Assembly (NCBI RefSeq): GCF_900111175.1
Contig: NZ_FOGI01000015.1
Coordinates: 62,001 to 126,000 of the forward strand
Reading direction: 5' to 3'
Origin: Actinokineospora terrae
GTDB lineage: Bacteria; Actinomycetota; Actinomycetes; Mycobacteriales; Pseudonocardiaceae
Length of the DNA: 64,000 nt
The notes under the pieces are model-generated. The model was not told where the DNA came from, made no database searches, and saw only the letters and a program-made list of their open reading frames with translations. Shown one piece after another: positions 8,838 through 17,600 of the stretch. A program made the position numbers and the translations under genes. Positions within the stretch are counted from its first letter, which is position 1, and every line of letters begins with the position of its first letter.

Positions 8838-9403
8838 GGAGCCACGACCTTGTGCAGTGCGCGCAGGCACGAGTCGAGGGCCTGGTGGCGGGACGCGACC
8901 CCGGTCCGGGACTGCTGCCAGGCGGCGTAGAGCAGGGCCCAGAGGATGTCGCGGATCCAGGGGCCGGTCAGGGTGGGGTCGATGCTGCCGTCGTGGTGGC
9001 CCCGGGTGATGAGGTCGAGGACGGACTGGTTGTCGGGGTCGCACTCCCAGGTGACGTCGCCGTCGGGGGCGGAGTAGTTGAACACCAGCATCAGCACGTT
9101 GCCGAGTTCGAAGTACTCCTGGCAGAGCCGGTCGAGCCCCTCGGCGCCGGTTCCCTCGGTGAGCCGCGCCCGCCGGGTCGCCTGGACCACGTGCTCCCAG
9201 CCCATCTGCTGCAGCGCGGTGGTCAGGTCGGCGCGCTCGGGGAAGTACCGGTGCACGGTGGTGCGCCCGACCCCGGCCGCGGCGGCGATGTCGGCCAGGC
9301 TCGCGGCCGGGTCGGCGGTGAGCACGGTGACCGCGGCGTCGAGGATCGCGCGGCGGGTGCGGGCCTTGGTCCCGGTATCGGCTGCTGCGGTGCGGACATC
9401 CAC
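8834..9403 (-). CDS. TetR-family transcriptional regulator
   Basis: A 189-residue protein. The HTH lies at about residues 20-60, with SLADIAAAAGVGRTTVHRYF as the recognition unit. The C-terminal half is a ligand-binding helical domain with little conservation. It is divergent from an ABC exporter gene, and a perfect 20-bp palindrome sits in the 78-bp gap, so it very likely represses the exporter and itself. The ligand is presumably an exported drug, unknown here. The downstream methyltransferase is translationally coupled. Confidence 0.9.
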   Translation of the reverse strand: MDVRTAAADTGTKARTRRAILDAAVTVLTADPAASLADIAAAAGVGRTTVHRYFPERADLTTALQQMGWEHVVQATRRARLTEGTGAEGLDRLCQEYFELGNVLMLVFNYSAPDGDVTWECDPDNQSVLDLITRGHHDGSIDPTLTGPWIRDILWALLYAAWQQSRTGVASRHQALDSCLRALHKVVAP

Positions 9404-9445
9404 CGGCCCAGCGTAGGTCCCCTCGGTCCACAGCGGTATTCGACT

Positions 9446-9477
9446 TGACCGGTGTGGAACATCGATGTTCCACTATC
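9446..9477 (+). promoter_or_regulatory. TetR operator overlapping the exporter promoter
   Basis: A perfect 20-bp palindrome, GTGGAACATCGATGTTCCAC, spans 9455-9474. It lies between TTGACC (9446-9451) and a weak -10 candidate CACTAT (9472-9477); that spacing, 20 bp, is long. The exporter ATG follows at 9482, so its transcript would be nearly leaderless. Binding here would block the exporter promoter. Confidence 0.8.
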
Positions 9478-9481
9478 GAGC

Positions 9482-11239
9482 ATGAGCGTTCCGAAAAGTG
9501 GGCGGCTTCGCGTCCTCTGGTCCTTCGCCCGTCCCCACCGCGCCCGACTCGCTCTCGGGCTGGTGCTCGCCCTCGCCGGGTCCGGCGTCGGCCTGGCCAC
9601 CCCGCTGGCCACCAAGTGGGTCCTCGACTCCCTGGGCGCTGACGGCGGCCTGCGCGGCCCTATCGTGCTGATGGCCGTGCTGCTCGTGGTCGGCGCCGTG
9701 ATGTGGACCTGGCAGTCGGTGGTGCTGGGCACCCTCGGCGAGCGCATCGTCCTCGCGGCTCGCCAGGGCATGGTCGACCGGTTCTTCCGCGCTACCGTCC
9801 CCGCCATCAGCACCCGCGCGCCCGGCGAGCTCGTCACCCGGGTCACCTCCGACACCCTCCTGCTGCGCGACGCGGCAGCCGCCAGCGTCATCGGCCTGAT
9901 CAACGGGGTCGTCATGCTGGTCGGCACGCTCGTGCTGATGGCGGCGCTCGACCTGGTCCTGTTCCTGACCACGGTCGCCTCGGTGATCGCCATCGCCATC
10001 CTGTTCGGGCTGCTCATGCCCGCGATCGCGGTCGCCAAGGAGAAGGCACAGGCCCACGTCGGCGCGCTCGGCGGGACGCTCGAAGGCGCGCTGCGAGCAG
10101 TGCGCACAGTCAAGGCGAGCCGCGCCGAGCAGCGGCAGACAGCCGTCATCATCACCGACGCCCGCGGCGCGGCCGAGCAGGGCATCCGCGCGATCCGGCG
10201 GGAGGCGATCGCCTGGGCCATCTCGTGGAGCGGCATCCAGCTCGCGATCATCCTGATCCTCGGGATCGGCGCGTGGCGGGTGTCCGACGGGGACATGGCG
10301 GTGTCGACGTTGATCGCGTTCCTGCTCTACTCGTTCGGCCTGATGGGGCCGGTGACCACGCTGAGCCAGAACGTCACCGCGCTGCAGAACGGCATCGCCG
10401 CCGCGGGGCGCATCCGGGAGGTCGACGACCTACCAGTCGAGACCTCGGGTGTCAGCACCAACACCGCCGTGCGCACTACCGGGCCGGTGTTGGAACTACG
10501 AGGCATTACCGCCGCCTACGGTCCCGACTCTCCACCAGCCGTGCATGGGATCGACCTGGACGTGCCGCGCGTGGGCCATACCGCCATCGTGGGGCCCTCC
10601 GGAGCGGGTAAGACCACCTTGTTCTCCCTGATCCTGCGGTTCCTAGAGCCCCAGGAAGGCTCGCTGCTCGTCAACGGCGTTCCTTATCGGGACCTCACCC
10701 ACGCCGACATCCGAGCCCACCTCGCCTACGTAGAGCAAGAGACACCGGTCGTCCCCGGCACGATCCGCGACAACCTGCTGTTCTCCCACCCCGACGCCAC
10801 CAACGACCAACTCCAGAGCGCGCTGGCCGCCGTCCGGCTCGACACCCTCGCCGACACGCTGCCCGAGGGCCTGGACACCCCGCTGTCAGGCACGTCTGTC
10901 TCCGGCGGTCAACGCCAACGCATCGCCCTAGCCCGCGCCGTGCTGACCAACCCGGACGTCCTCCTACTCGACGAGGCCACAGCCCAGGTCGACGGCCTGA
11001 CCGAGTCCGCCCTGCACGACGTCATCCGCACCCACGCCTCCCGCGCCGCCGTAGTCACCATCGCCCACCGACTCTCCACGGTCGTCGACGCCGACACGAT
11101 CATCGTCATGGCCGAGGGCCGAATCCGCGCCCGCGGCACCCACGCCGAACTCCTGGCCACGGACTCCTTGTACCGCGACCTGGTCGAGTCCCTCCGCATC
11201 CCGGACTCGGTGGCTAAAGTGGGTTCCATGGGCCATTGA
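9482..11239 (+). CDS. ABC multidrug exporter, fused membrane and ATPase domains
   Basis: A 585-residue half-transporter. Residues 1-310 carry the six-helix type I exporter domain; residues 340-570 the ATPase. Walker A is GPSGAGKTTLFSL, the signature is SGGQRQRIALARAVL, Walker B is VLLLDEAT and the H-loop is IAHRLS. It probably acts as a homodimer in the membrane, exporting a lipophilic drug or peptide. The start is ATG 9482; a longer frame from 9452 would run through the operator. Regulation by the divergent TetR protein is indicated by the palindrome. The next gene is an antibiotic phosphotransferase, which suggests a small resistance set. Confidence 0.9.
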   Translation: MSVPKSGRLRVLWSFARPHRARLALGLVLALAGSGVGLATPLATKWVLDSLGADGGLRGPIVLMAVLLVVGAVMWTWQSVVLGTLGERIVLAARQGMVDRFFRATVPAISTRAPGELVTRVTSDTLLLRDAAAASVIGLINGVVMLVGTLVLMAALDLVLFLTTVASVIAIAILFGLLMPAIAVAKEKAQAHVGALGGTLEGALRAVRTVKASRAEQRQTAVIITDARGAAEQGIRAIRREAIAWAISWSGIQLAIILILGIGAWRVSDGDMAVSTLIAFLLYSFGLMGPVTTLSQNVTALQNGIAAAGRIREVDDLPVETSGVSTNTAVRTTGPVLELRGITAAYGPDSPPAVHGIDLDVPRVGHTAIVGPSGAGKTTLFSLILRFLEPQEGSLLVNGVPYRDLTHADIRAHLAYVEQETPVVPGTIRDNLLFSHPDATNDQLQSALAAVRLDTLADTLPEGLDTPLSGTSVSGGQRQRIALARAVLTNPDVLLLDEATAQVDGLTESALHDVIRTHASRAAVVTIAHRLSTVVDADTIIVMAEGRIRARGTHAELLATDSLYRDLVESLRIPDSVAKVGSMGH

Positions 11240-11299
11240 CCTCGCGCACCGCCCCCGGCTCCTTCGCCCTGTCCACTCACAGCGAAGGAGGATCCAGCC

Positions 11300-12178
11300 G
11301 TGCCCATCCCCGTGCCTGACGCTCTTGCCGCGTACTACGCGAAACAGAGCCCTGAACACCTGCCGTGGCTGCGCGCCCTGCCCACACTGGCCGACACAAT
11401 GCTCGAGCAGTGGTCCCTGAAGGTAGACGGCCCCGCACGCCACGGCATGGTCGCTCTGGTAATCCCCGTCGTCCGTCCCGACAGGACACCCGCCGTCCTG
11501 AAACTCCAACCCCGCGACGAGGAAAACGACGGCGAGCCACTTGCGTTGCGACACTGGGCAGGCACCGCAGCAGTACACCTACTAGACCACGACGAACCAA
11601 CCGGCTCCATGCTCCTAGAACGCCTCGACGCCTCACGCCCCCTGAGCGCCCTCCCAGCATCAGAGGGCATCGCCGTCATCGCAGACCTTCTATCCCGCCT
11701 ACACGTCCCCGCCCCACCAGGAATCCGCACCCTAACCGACATCGCCACCGCAATGCTCACCGAGCGACCCCTGCTAAACCGCCTAACCAACCCCACCGAA
11801 CGCACCCTGGCCATAGCCTGCGCCGACGCAACCGCCGCAGCCATCAGCGAACCCGGCAACCGCCTACTCCACTGGGACCTCCACTACGACAACGTCCTCG
11901 CCAGCTCCCGCACCCCCTGGCTAGCCATCGACCCCAAACCCATCTCCGGCCACCCCGCCTTCGACCTAATGCCCTCCCTAGACAACGCCTACCTCACCCC
12001 CACCGCCCTACTCCACCGCTTTGACCACCTAACCGAATCCCTCTCCCTAGACCGCCCCACCGCCACCGCCTGGACCCTAGCCCGCACTCTCCAAAACACC
12101 CTCTGGTCCCTCCACGACGGCGAAACCACCCTCCACCCAATCCAGGCCACCATCGCCCACACCTTGCTCTCCCGCTGA
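11300..12178 (+). CDS. Aminoglycoside/hydroxyurea antibiotic resistance kinase, APH(6)-like
   Basis: A 292-residue protein starting at GTG 11300 behind a full AAGGAGG. The catalytic loop LLHWDLHYDNVLA has the H-x-D-L-H-x-x-N pattern, and the DFG-equivalent is AIDPKPISG, both as in the APH(6)/hydroxyurea phosphotransferase family (for example streptomycin 6-phosphotransferases). The N-terminal lobe contains the nucleotide-binding region and VLKLQP with the lysine. Codon choice drifts toward CTA, CCA and AAC in the 3' half, unlike its neighbours, which hints at acquisition. A decayed copy of the 3' end lies at 46452-46598. The actual substrate is uncertain. Confidence 0.85.
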   Translation: MPIPVPDALAAYYAKQSPEHLPWLRALPTLADTMLEQWSLKVDGPARHGMVALVIPVVRPDRTPAVLKLQPRDEENDGEPLALRHWAGTAAVHLLDHDEPTGSMLLERLDASRPLSALPASEGIAVIADLLSRLHVPAPPGIRTLTDIATAMLTERPLLNRLTNPTERTLAIACADATAAAISEPGNRLLHWDLHYDNVLASSRTPWLAIDPKPISGHPAFDLMPSLDNAYLTPTALLHRFDHLTESLSLDRPTATAWTLARTLQNTLWSLHDGETTLHPIQATIAHTLLSR

Positions 12179-12209
12179 CCACTACCGTGTCAAGGTAGTT
12201 CCGTGCTGC

Positions 12210-12245
12210 GCTGACCAGGGGAAACGTAGCTCTCTCCTGGTCAGC
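12210..12245 (+). terminator. Hairpin terminator after the phosphotransferase
   Basis: GCTGACCAGG (12210-12219) and CCTGGTCAGC (12236-12245) form a perfect 10-bp stem around a 16-base loop, 32 bases after the stop codon. No T-tract follows. Confidence 0.6.
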
Positions 12246-12548
12246 GGCACCAGTTGCCACCCGTAGGTCCAGGGTGTGTCGCGTTGTGACGCGTTCCGAT
12301 CGCCACGGTATCGCCATATGATCTTGCTCGGACACTCGCCAGGTCGATTCCGAGGATTGTCACGTTGAGCAATGACTGGTCCTGGCCTAAGTGGGGTCGA
12401 CCCGGCTGGTCGTGTGCGTTGGACACCAACGCCGGTACCCTCGACCCCGACTCTGGTACCAAGTGCTGTTCGCTCAAGGTCGCGCCGTGTGCCTACGGTT
12501 TGACGGTCAGGAGTGTGGGTTCAGCTCTGCGACTCAGGCATCCAACGC
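12246..12548. other. Intergenic region, no supported gene
   Basis: Several short plus-strand frames cross this stretch and run into the end of the opposing gene at 12549, but none has a good start or recognisable product. It contains no clear repeat or RNA gene. Confidence 0.4.
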
Positions 12549-13382
12549 TCAAGGCGACGCTTCGCCCTCATTCGAGGCGGTGCGGGTGAGCGGCGGGCCG
12601 CCTGGAGTGTCTGCGTTCGCGATCAGCTCTACGGACAAGACGTCGTGAGGTTGAACGGGCTTGTTCTGGCCGCTGTAGGCGTAGAGAATGGACTGCGGTG
12701 GCGCGTCGCCGTGGATGTGGGCGTAGACGTACCAGAAGGCTGCTTGGTATGCGTGCTCTTCGTTCGCCGAGGTGCGGAACTTGACCACGCATGGCGTGGT
12801 CGCCTCGGTATAGCGTTCGATCAGGTTGAAGTCGCAGGTGCGAGCGATATCTTGGACTATCTCAGGCACGGCGAGGTAGTCGTGCCGCTCTGGTGATGGT
12901 GTCAGATGCAGCTCGCGGATGAGGTGTGCGTACGGTCCCGCATGGATTCCCGGGTCTCTGGTCTTGAGTCGATACTGCCATCCACCGTGGCCGCCCGCCG
13001 TAGTGGTTTCGATTGCTCGCCGGTGCGCCTCCCACTCACTTCTGGTCACTATGTGGCCAATCAGGCTGTGCAGTGATGTCCATAACTCATCCAGCACGTC
13101 CGTTAGCGGGAGTACTCCGCGAACCGAGAATCCGCCCGAGTCGAAAGTTCGGGTACCGTGAAAGAAATAAGTCCCGGCGAACTGCGGTGTTCCGCGCACT
13201 CCCAGATCTTTCAGGATTTTCGCAAGGATCCTTTCTTCGAGATACGGTGCGTCGTAGTCGCGAACTCGGCAGGACTTGATCGCGAGGAGCAATTCGTGAT
13301 CCTCGACCCGGAACGCCGTGGAGAGCGATCGAACGGCCGACTGGGGGTCGTGGCAATCGAGGAAGGTGCTGCTGGTGCTCAC
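12549..13382 (-). CDS. Conserved-looking hypothetical protein
   Basis: A 277-residue product from GTG 13382, beginning VSTSSTFLDCHDPQSAVRSL. The open frame continues upstream to 13631, but that part reads as low-complexity, Cys- and Pro-rich noise, so the shorter start is preferred. The protein is soluble and mixed alpha/beta with many His and Trp residues (for example GGHGGWQYRLKTRD, HIHGDAPPQSILYAYSGQ). Stretches such as FAGTYFFHGTRTFDSGGFS suggest an enzyme-like core, perhaps with a H-G-T loop, but I do not recognise the family. It stands alone between the phosphotransferase and the propeller gene. Confidence 0.6.
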   Translation of the reverse strand: MSTSSTFLDCHDPQSAVRSLSTAFRVEDHELLLAIKSCRVRDYDAPYLEERILAKILKDLGVRGTPQFAGTYFFHGTRTFDSGGFSVRGVLPLTDVLDELWTSLHSLIGHIVTRSEWEAHRRAIETTTAGGHGGWQYRLKTRDPGIHAGPYAHLIRELHLTPSPERHDYLAVPEIVQDIARTCDFNLIERYTEATTPCVVKFRTSANEEHAYQAAFWYVYAHIHGDAPPQSILYAYSGQNKPVQPHDVLSVELIANADTPGGPPLTRTASNEGEASP

Positions 13383-13572
13383 GTTCGATCCCGTCGAGTG
13401 CGCTTGGAGGCAGGCAGCTGGCCAGTGTAGACGCTTGGCGATCTTGCACCGAGGATGACCGGCGTGGCCACAGTCCACGACTCCGCGATGTTCAACGAGT
13501 TTGGTCATGCCGACTCCTCGCGGCCTCCGCGAGGTACAGCAAGGGGCGGGACACTCCGCCGAGACGGAAGTC

Positions 13573-13674
13573 ATGAGCCGCCCTTGTGCACAGGGCGAGG
13601 GCGGCCGCCGGATCAGCCGAGACCACGACAAGCAGTTCGACTACGAGCGATGGCTCAAAGGCCAGGAGCATTGA
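13573..13674 (+). CDS. Possible 33-residue small protein
   Basis: ATG 13573 opens a short frame whose second half, RDHDKQFDYERWLKGQEH, is acidic and amphipathic and looks like real protein. There is no strong ribosome site. It could equally be the remnant of a larger gene, since nothing coding joins it upstream. Confidence 0.25.
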   Translation: MSRPCAQGEGGRRISRDHDKQFDYERWLKGQEH

Positions 13675-13894
13675 CTTGCCAGAAATGGTCCACCCAACTC
13701 AACCGAGCCGTGGGATTGCCCCACGCAACACGTGTTGCCGCGCCGTGCTGACCTCGTGAAGGACGCAGTACCCGCGAGGGCCTCGACCCGGCCGGTAGGC
13801 GCGCGTTTCGACGCGGCGTAGCCCGGTCGACACGCCACCGGCCAGTAGCCCGGGGCCGTACCGGCCGTCGCGGCAGGCCCCGGGCTTGCCTGGG

Positions 13895-15940
13895 TCAGCT
13901 GATGTAAGCGGCGAAGAGTGTGGTGTGGAACGGGCCGAGGCCGGGTGCGAGCGGGCTGGTGGCGTTGAGGGCGGTGAAGGTGTTCCAGCGGGTGCCGTCG
14001 TAGCGGCTCCAATGCAGGTTGCGGTTGGCGCCTGCACCGCGGACCAGGCAGTGCAGTGTGCCGTTGGCCGCGGCCAGGGCCGGGGCGTGGTCGGTGCTGC
14101 CCGAGGGCAGGGCGGTGTAGCCGCTCCAGTTGGTGCCGTCGAAGGTGTTCCAGTACAGCGTGCCGGTGGTGCCGCTGCCGCGGTGCACGATGTGCAGCTT
14201 GTCGCCGAACGCGGCCACCGCCGGGGAGGTCGGGCTGGCCGCTCCGCCGAGCAATGCGGTGAAGCCGGACCAGCGGGTGCCGTCGAAGCTGTTGATGAAC
14301 AGGGTCTGGTTGGCGCCCGCGCCGCGGACGAGGCAGTAGAGCTTGCCATTGAGGGCAGCCAATGCCGGAGAGTGGTCGGTGGCGCCGGAGGGGAAGGCGG
14401 CGGGAGTGCTCCAGCGGGTGCCATCGAAGGTGTTCCAGTACAGCGTGCCAGTGGCGCCGCTACCCCGGTGCACGGCGTAGAGCTTGTCGCCCAGCACCGC
14501 CAGGGCGGGGGCGACGGTGCTGGTGTGGGAGAGCTGGGTGAACGTGCACCAACCGTTGCCGTCGAATGACGACCAGTGCAGGTTCAGGTTCGCGCCGCCG
14601 CCGCGGACCAGGCAGTGGATCTTGCCGTTGTAGGCGGCCAGGGCCGGAGTGTGGCCGGTGCTGCCCGAGGGGAACGCCCCGCTGCTGCCCCAGACGCCAG
14701 CCGAGTCCAGGGAGATGTAGCGCAGGCCGCTTCCGGTGTCGACGATGGGGTTGGTTCGCAGGAACAGGTTGTGGCGGCCACCGCCACCGCCGTCGAACAG
14801 CAGCGCGAACTCGCGATTGGGGCGGGCGCTGAGCGCAACCAGGGCGGCGCGGTCGTAGCCGAAGGAGCGCTCCACGACCAGGTCGTCGTCGTTGGTCAGC
14901 CAGCCCAGGATCGCGTTGAGCAGCCCGGCGCCGATCGCGAGGAACGCCGCCCACCCGGCGGCCTTCTTGCTCTCGTTGTCACCGGCTTCGGCGATCCTGA
15001 CCGACAAGTCCAACGCCGCTTCGGCGAAGTCCCCAAGCGCGGCGCGCAGCGAGTTGTAGAACCCGCCGCTGCTGTCGTCGGCCTCCCAGCATTGCACCTC
15101 GCACGAAACGTAGTGCTCGACCGAGCCGTTGAACAGGAACGTGTTGGCATCGAAGGTGTGCCAGTCGCCGGTGGAGGTCGCCCCGTATTCCCGGGTCTTG
15201 TGCGAGGTCTTGGCCCGACCGTCGCTGCCCGAGGCCAGAGCCCAGTAGATCTCGTCCCGGGTCGCCTCGCCCGACTCCCTCTGACAGTGGAAGGCGTGCA
15301 TCCGCAACTGCACCGGCAACGCCGCGGTGGTCCCCGCGCCGGGGGTCTGCCGTCCAGGGGCGCCAGTGAGGATCGTGGTGCCGCGCCCGTACTCGACCAG
15401 TGCCGCCGCGAACTCCTCGTCGTCGATCTGAGCGTCCTCGTCCAGCGCGGTCACGTCGACGACCCGGACGTTGGGCTGCGCGATGACGTGCTCCTCGATC
15501 GCGGGTAGCGCCGCCCGCAGGTCCTCCAGGCCGTACCCGGTTTCCGGCGGCACAGCGGTGATCGACTCGGGTAGAACGTCGACCGGGCCCCGCGCCACCG
15601 CATCGCGGTAGGCCCCGCCGAACGCCGCCAACTCGTCGGCGGGCAGGTACGCGCCGACGAGGTCGAGCAGTCGCTGCTCCAGATCAGTCGGCTCCAACCC
15701 CCGAGCCCGCCGGTCGGCCGCGTGCAGCAACGCCCCCACCAGGACATTGGCCGGTCGGTTCATCCGCAACCGCCGCGCCGCACGCGAGTGCGACCTCGTT
15801 CCGGACAGCATCGCCTCCACCTTGGCCAGACGCTGCTCCGGCGTCAACGACCCGGTCAACGGCCCGGCAGGCCGCTCGGACGTCGACTGCTCGGGAATCG
15901 CTGTAGTGGTGACCGGGGTTTTCGAGGTCGGCGCAGTCAC
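13895..15940 (-). CDS. Repeat protein, probable C-terminal beta-propeller lectin/sialidase-like domain
   Basis: A 681-residue protein from GTG 15940, with GGAAGG upstream. Residues 1-330 are a mixed region (Ala-rich helices, then a domain including MHAFHCQRESGEATRDEIYW). A short Gly/Ala hydrophobic helix follows (AAFLAIGAGLLNAILGWL). From about residue 400 to the end at least five repeats of about 46 residues occur, each with the pattern PALAA.NGKL.CLVRG.GAN and SFDGTRWS. This is the blade pattern of propeller lectins and sialidase-like domains. There is no classical signal peptide, so secretion is uncertain. It lies directly downstream of a terpene synthase gene on the same strand, with 176 bp between. 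Confidence 0.75.
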   Translation of the reverse strand: MTAPTSKTPVTTTAIPEQSTSERPAGPLTGSLTPEQRLAKVEAMLSGTRSHSRAARRLRMNRPANVLVGALLHAADRRARGLEPTDLEQRLLDLVGAYLPADELAAFGGAYRDAVARGPVDVLPESITAVPPETGYGLEDLRAALPAIEEHVIAQPNVRVVDVTALDEDAQIDDEEFAAALVEYGRGTTILTGAPGRQTPGAGTTAALPVQLRMHAFHCQRESGEATRDEIYWALASGSDGRAKTSHKTREYGATSTGDWHTFDANTFLFNGSVEHYVSCEVQCWEADDSSGGFYNSLRAALGDFAEAALDLSVRIAEAGDNESKKAAGWAAFLAIGAGLLNAILGWLTNDDDLVVERSFGYDRAALVALSARPNREFALLFDGGGGGRHNLFLRTNPIVDTGSGLRYISLDSAGVWGSSGAFPSGSTGHTPALAAYNGKIHCLVRGGGANLNLHWSSFDGNGWCTFTQLSHTSTVAPALAVLGDKLYAVHRGSGATGTLYWNTFDGTRWSTPAAFPSGATDHSPALAALNGKLYCLVRGAGANQTLFINSFDGTRWSGFTALLGGAASPTSPAVAAFGDKLHIVHRGSGTTGTLYWNTFDGTNWSGYTALPSGSTDHAPALAAANGTLHCLVRGAGANRNLHWSRYDGTRWNTFTALNATSPLAPGLGPFHTTLFAAYIS

Positions 15941-16116
15941 AACGCACCACACCCTTCCGAGATCGAGGCATGGATCCGGCACCCACGCACCTTCCACGTA
16001 ACCAGCGAGATGCTCTCCGTAGCCACGGTGTCACTCGATCGTGTAAGTCGGGCTCGTCGTCTTCGCCGTGGGGTCCGCTGCCCGCCTGCCGTCGGCTCGC
16101 GCCCGGGCGCCCCGGG

Positions 16117-17124
16117 TCACGGGTCGCCTAGGACGTGGTCGAAGTAGCTGGGGTCCGAGGTCGGCAGGGACTGCGAGGCGGTGCTGTAGCGCGACGTTTC
16201 GGTCTCCCAGACGTGGTAGCCGCTGATCCAGGCGGCCATGACCTCGACGTACATGTCCACGTCGGCTCGCTGCGGGCCGGTCAGTGCCAGTTGGGAGCAC
16301 AGGGCGGGCACTTCGAGGGCGAGTTGCTGGAAGCGGGCACAGCGCCGGTGGACCTCCCCTTGGACGGCGGCGACGGCCTCGTCTCGGGTGCAGTGCCGGG
16401 TGTGTTCGGTGACCAGGACGAGGTTGTCCATGTCGCCGCGTGCTTCCTCCTTCTCCAGGGAGTACACGTCGTTGCACATGAAGGTGATGTCGACGGAGAT
16501 CTCGCGCATGACCCGCAGTCGCGGGCTGTGGAACGCCGCCGGTGTCACGGTAATGCCCGCGGCGCGTTCACCCAGCGATATCGGCAGTGCGGTGCCTGCG
16601 ATGCCCCGGCGGACCTGGAGGTACTGCTCGACGTCCCCCGGTGTGCCGCGCAGCCGGTTGATCGCCTCGTGGGTGTGGGCGGCGAAGTAGTACTCCCACT
16701 CGTGGGCCACCCGCGCCGACCACCCCGGAGCCGCGCCGTCGGTGCTGCGGCGCCACAGGTCGGCGAACGCGGACGAGCACGGGTCGTGGCCGGGCTGGGC
16801 GCCGTGGACGATGTCGATCAGGCGCTGGCACACCCGCGCCACCTGGTCGGGCGCACGTCCCAGCGGACCGTCGAACTGGTCGTCGAAGACGAAGAAGAAA
16901 GCCATCGCGTCGGTGCACAGGTCCAACCCCGGACCGGTGGCGTCGGGGAAGCCGTATGCGGCCAGCAAGGGCAGGTCCCACGACGAATACCACCGCACCG
17001 ACCGCTCATCACCGCCCACCAACCCGTGTTCGCGCACCCAGTCGAGGTTGCGTAAGCGGGCGGCTTCCCGGTGCGGGTTGACCCGCACCGGGAAGGGCAG
17101 TTCGAAGACGGTGTCCTGTGGCAT
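16117..17124 (-). CDS. Class I terpene synthase
   Basis: A 335-residue single-domain cyclase. The metal-binding motif is DDQFD at residues 81-85, and the NSE triad is NDVYSLEKE at 218-226. The C-terminal RY pair is present in TETSRYST. The length fits bacterial sesquiterpene cyclases. Family role: ionisation of farnesyl (or geranyl) diphosphate with Mg2+ and cyclisation to a hydrocarbon or alcohol; the product cannot be predicted. No prenyltransferase or P450 gene is adjacent, so it appears to be a one-gene terpene locus, unless the downstream repeat-protein gene belongs with it. Confidence 0.92.
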   Translation of the reverse strand: MPQDTVFELPFPVRVNPHREAARLRNLDWVREHGLVGGDERSVRWYSSWDLPLLAAYGFPDATGPGLDLCTDAMAFFFVFDDQFDGPLGRAPDQVARVCQRLIDIVHGAQPGHDPCSSAFADLWRRSTDGAAPGWSARVAHEWEYYFAAHTHEAINRLRGTPGDVEQYLQVRRGIAGTALPISLGERAAGITVTPAAFHSPRLRVMREISVDITFMCNDVYSLEKEEARGDMDNLVLVTEHTRHCTRDEAVAAVQGEVHRRCARFQQLALEVPALCSQLALTGPQRADVDMYVEVMAAWISGYHVWETETSRYSTASQSLPTSDPSYFDHVLGDP

Positions 17125-17280
17125 CGAGGTCCCCTTACGGACGGCCGTACGGTGATCCCGAAGACTAGGTCCGGACGGCCCGGGACTACCTGGTTCCTCC
17201 GGGTGACGTGCCTCCCGTAGCCGTCAAGCAGCGATCGGGAGTTCACCGACCTGCCGCCAGCGGTGCCCGAATGCCTGCGG

Positions 17281-17559
17281 TCAACAACTCGGTGGGTCAT
17301 CCAGCCCGATCGGACAGCTCGGAAACACCCAGCCACCACCGCGGTCCCTGTCCAGCCGCGTCAGCGCGCGGGCCGTGCGCACGGTGAACTTCGCCCAAGC
17401 AGGCAAGTTCCCGCATTCGGCGTCGGCGAAGCCGATCACCTCCAGATCGGCACCCGTCCAGGTCTCGTGAGGTGCGGGATCACTCGCAGCACTTGCTCGC
17501 TCGGCGATGTCGGTCGCCCAGTCGTCCCACCCTGCCGCGACGCCGGACGGTCCATTCAT
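17281..17559 (-). CDS. Small hypothetical protein
   Basis: A 92-residue frame with ATG at 17559. The product, MNGPSGVAAGWDDWATDIAE and onward, is acidic at the start and contains TGADLEVIGFADAECGNLPA. It is compositionally protein-like but matches nothing I know. It lies divergent from the large gene that starts at 17601 and could share its control region. Confidence 0.4.
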   Translation of the reverse strand: MNGPSGVAAGWDDWATDIAERASAASDPAPHETWTGADLEVIGFADAECGNLPAWAKFTVRTARALTRLDRDRGGGWVFPSCPIGLDDPPSC

Positions 17560-17600
17560 CAGCGAAGGTCCTTGTATCTGGCGGCGTGTCGCTTTCGATC

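Noticed and set aside
12391..12648. Plus-strand frame of 85 codons
   Set aside because: It crosses into the opposing gene and has no ribosome site or recognisable sequence.
13725..13738. 14-bp palindrome GCAACACGTGTTGC
   Set aside because: Perfect but isolated; no gene start nearby makes it an operator, and one such site in 64 kb may be chance.
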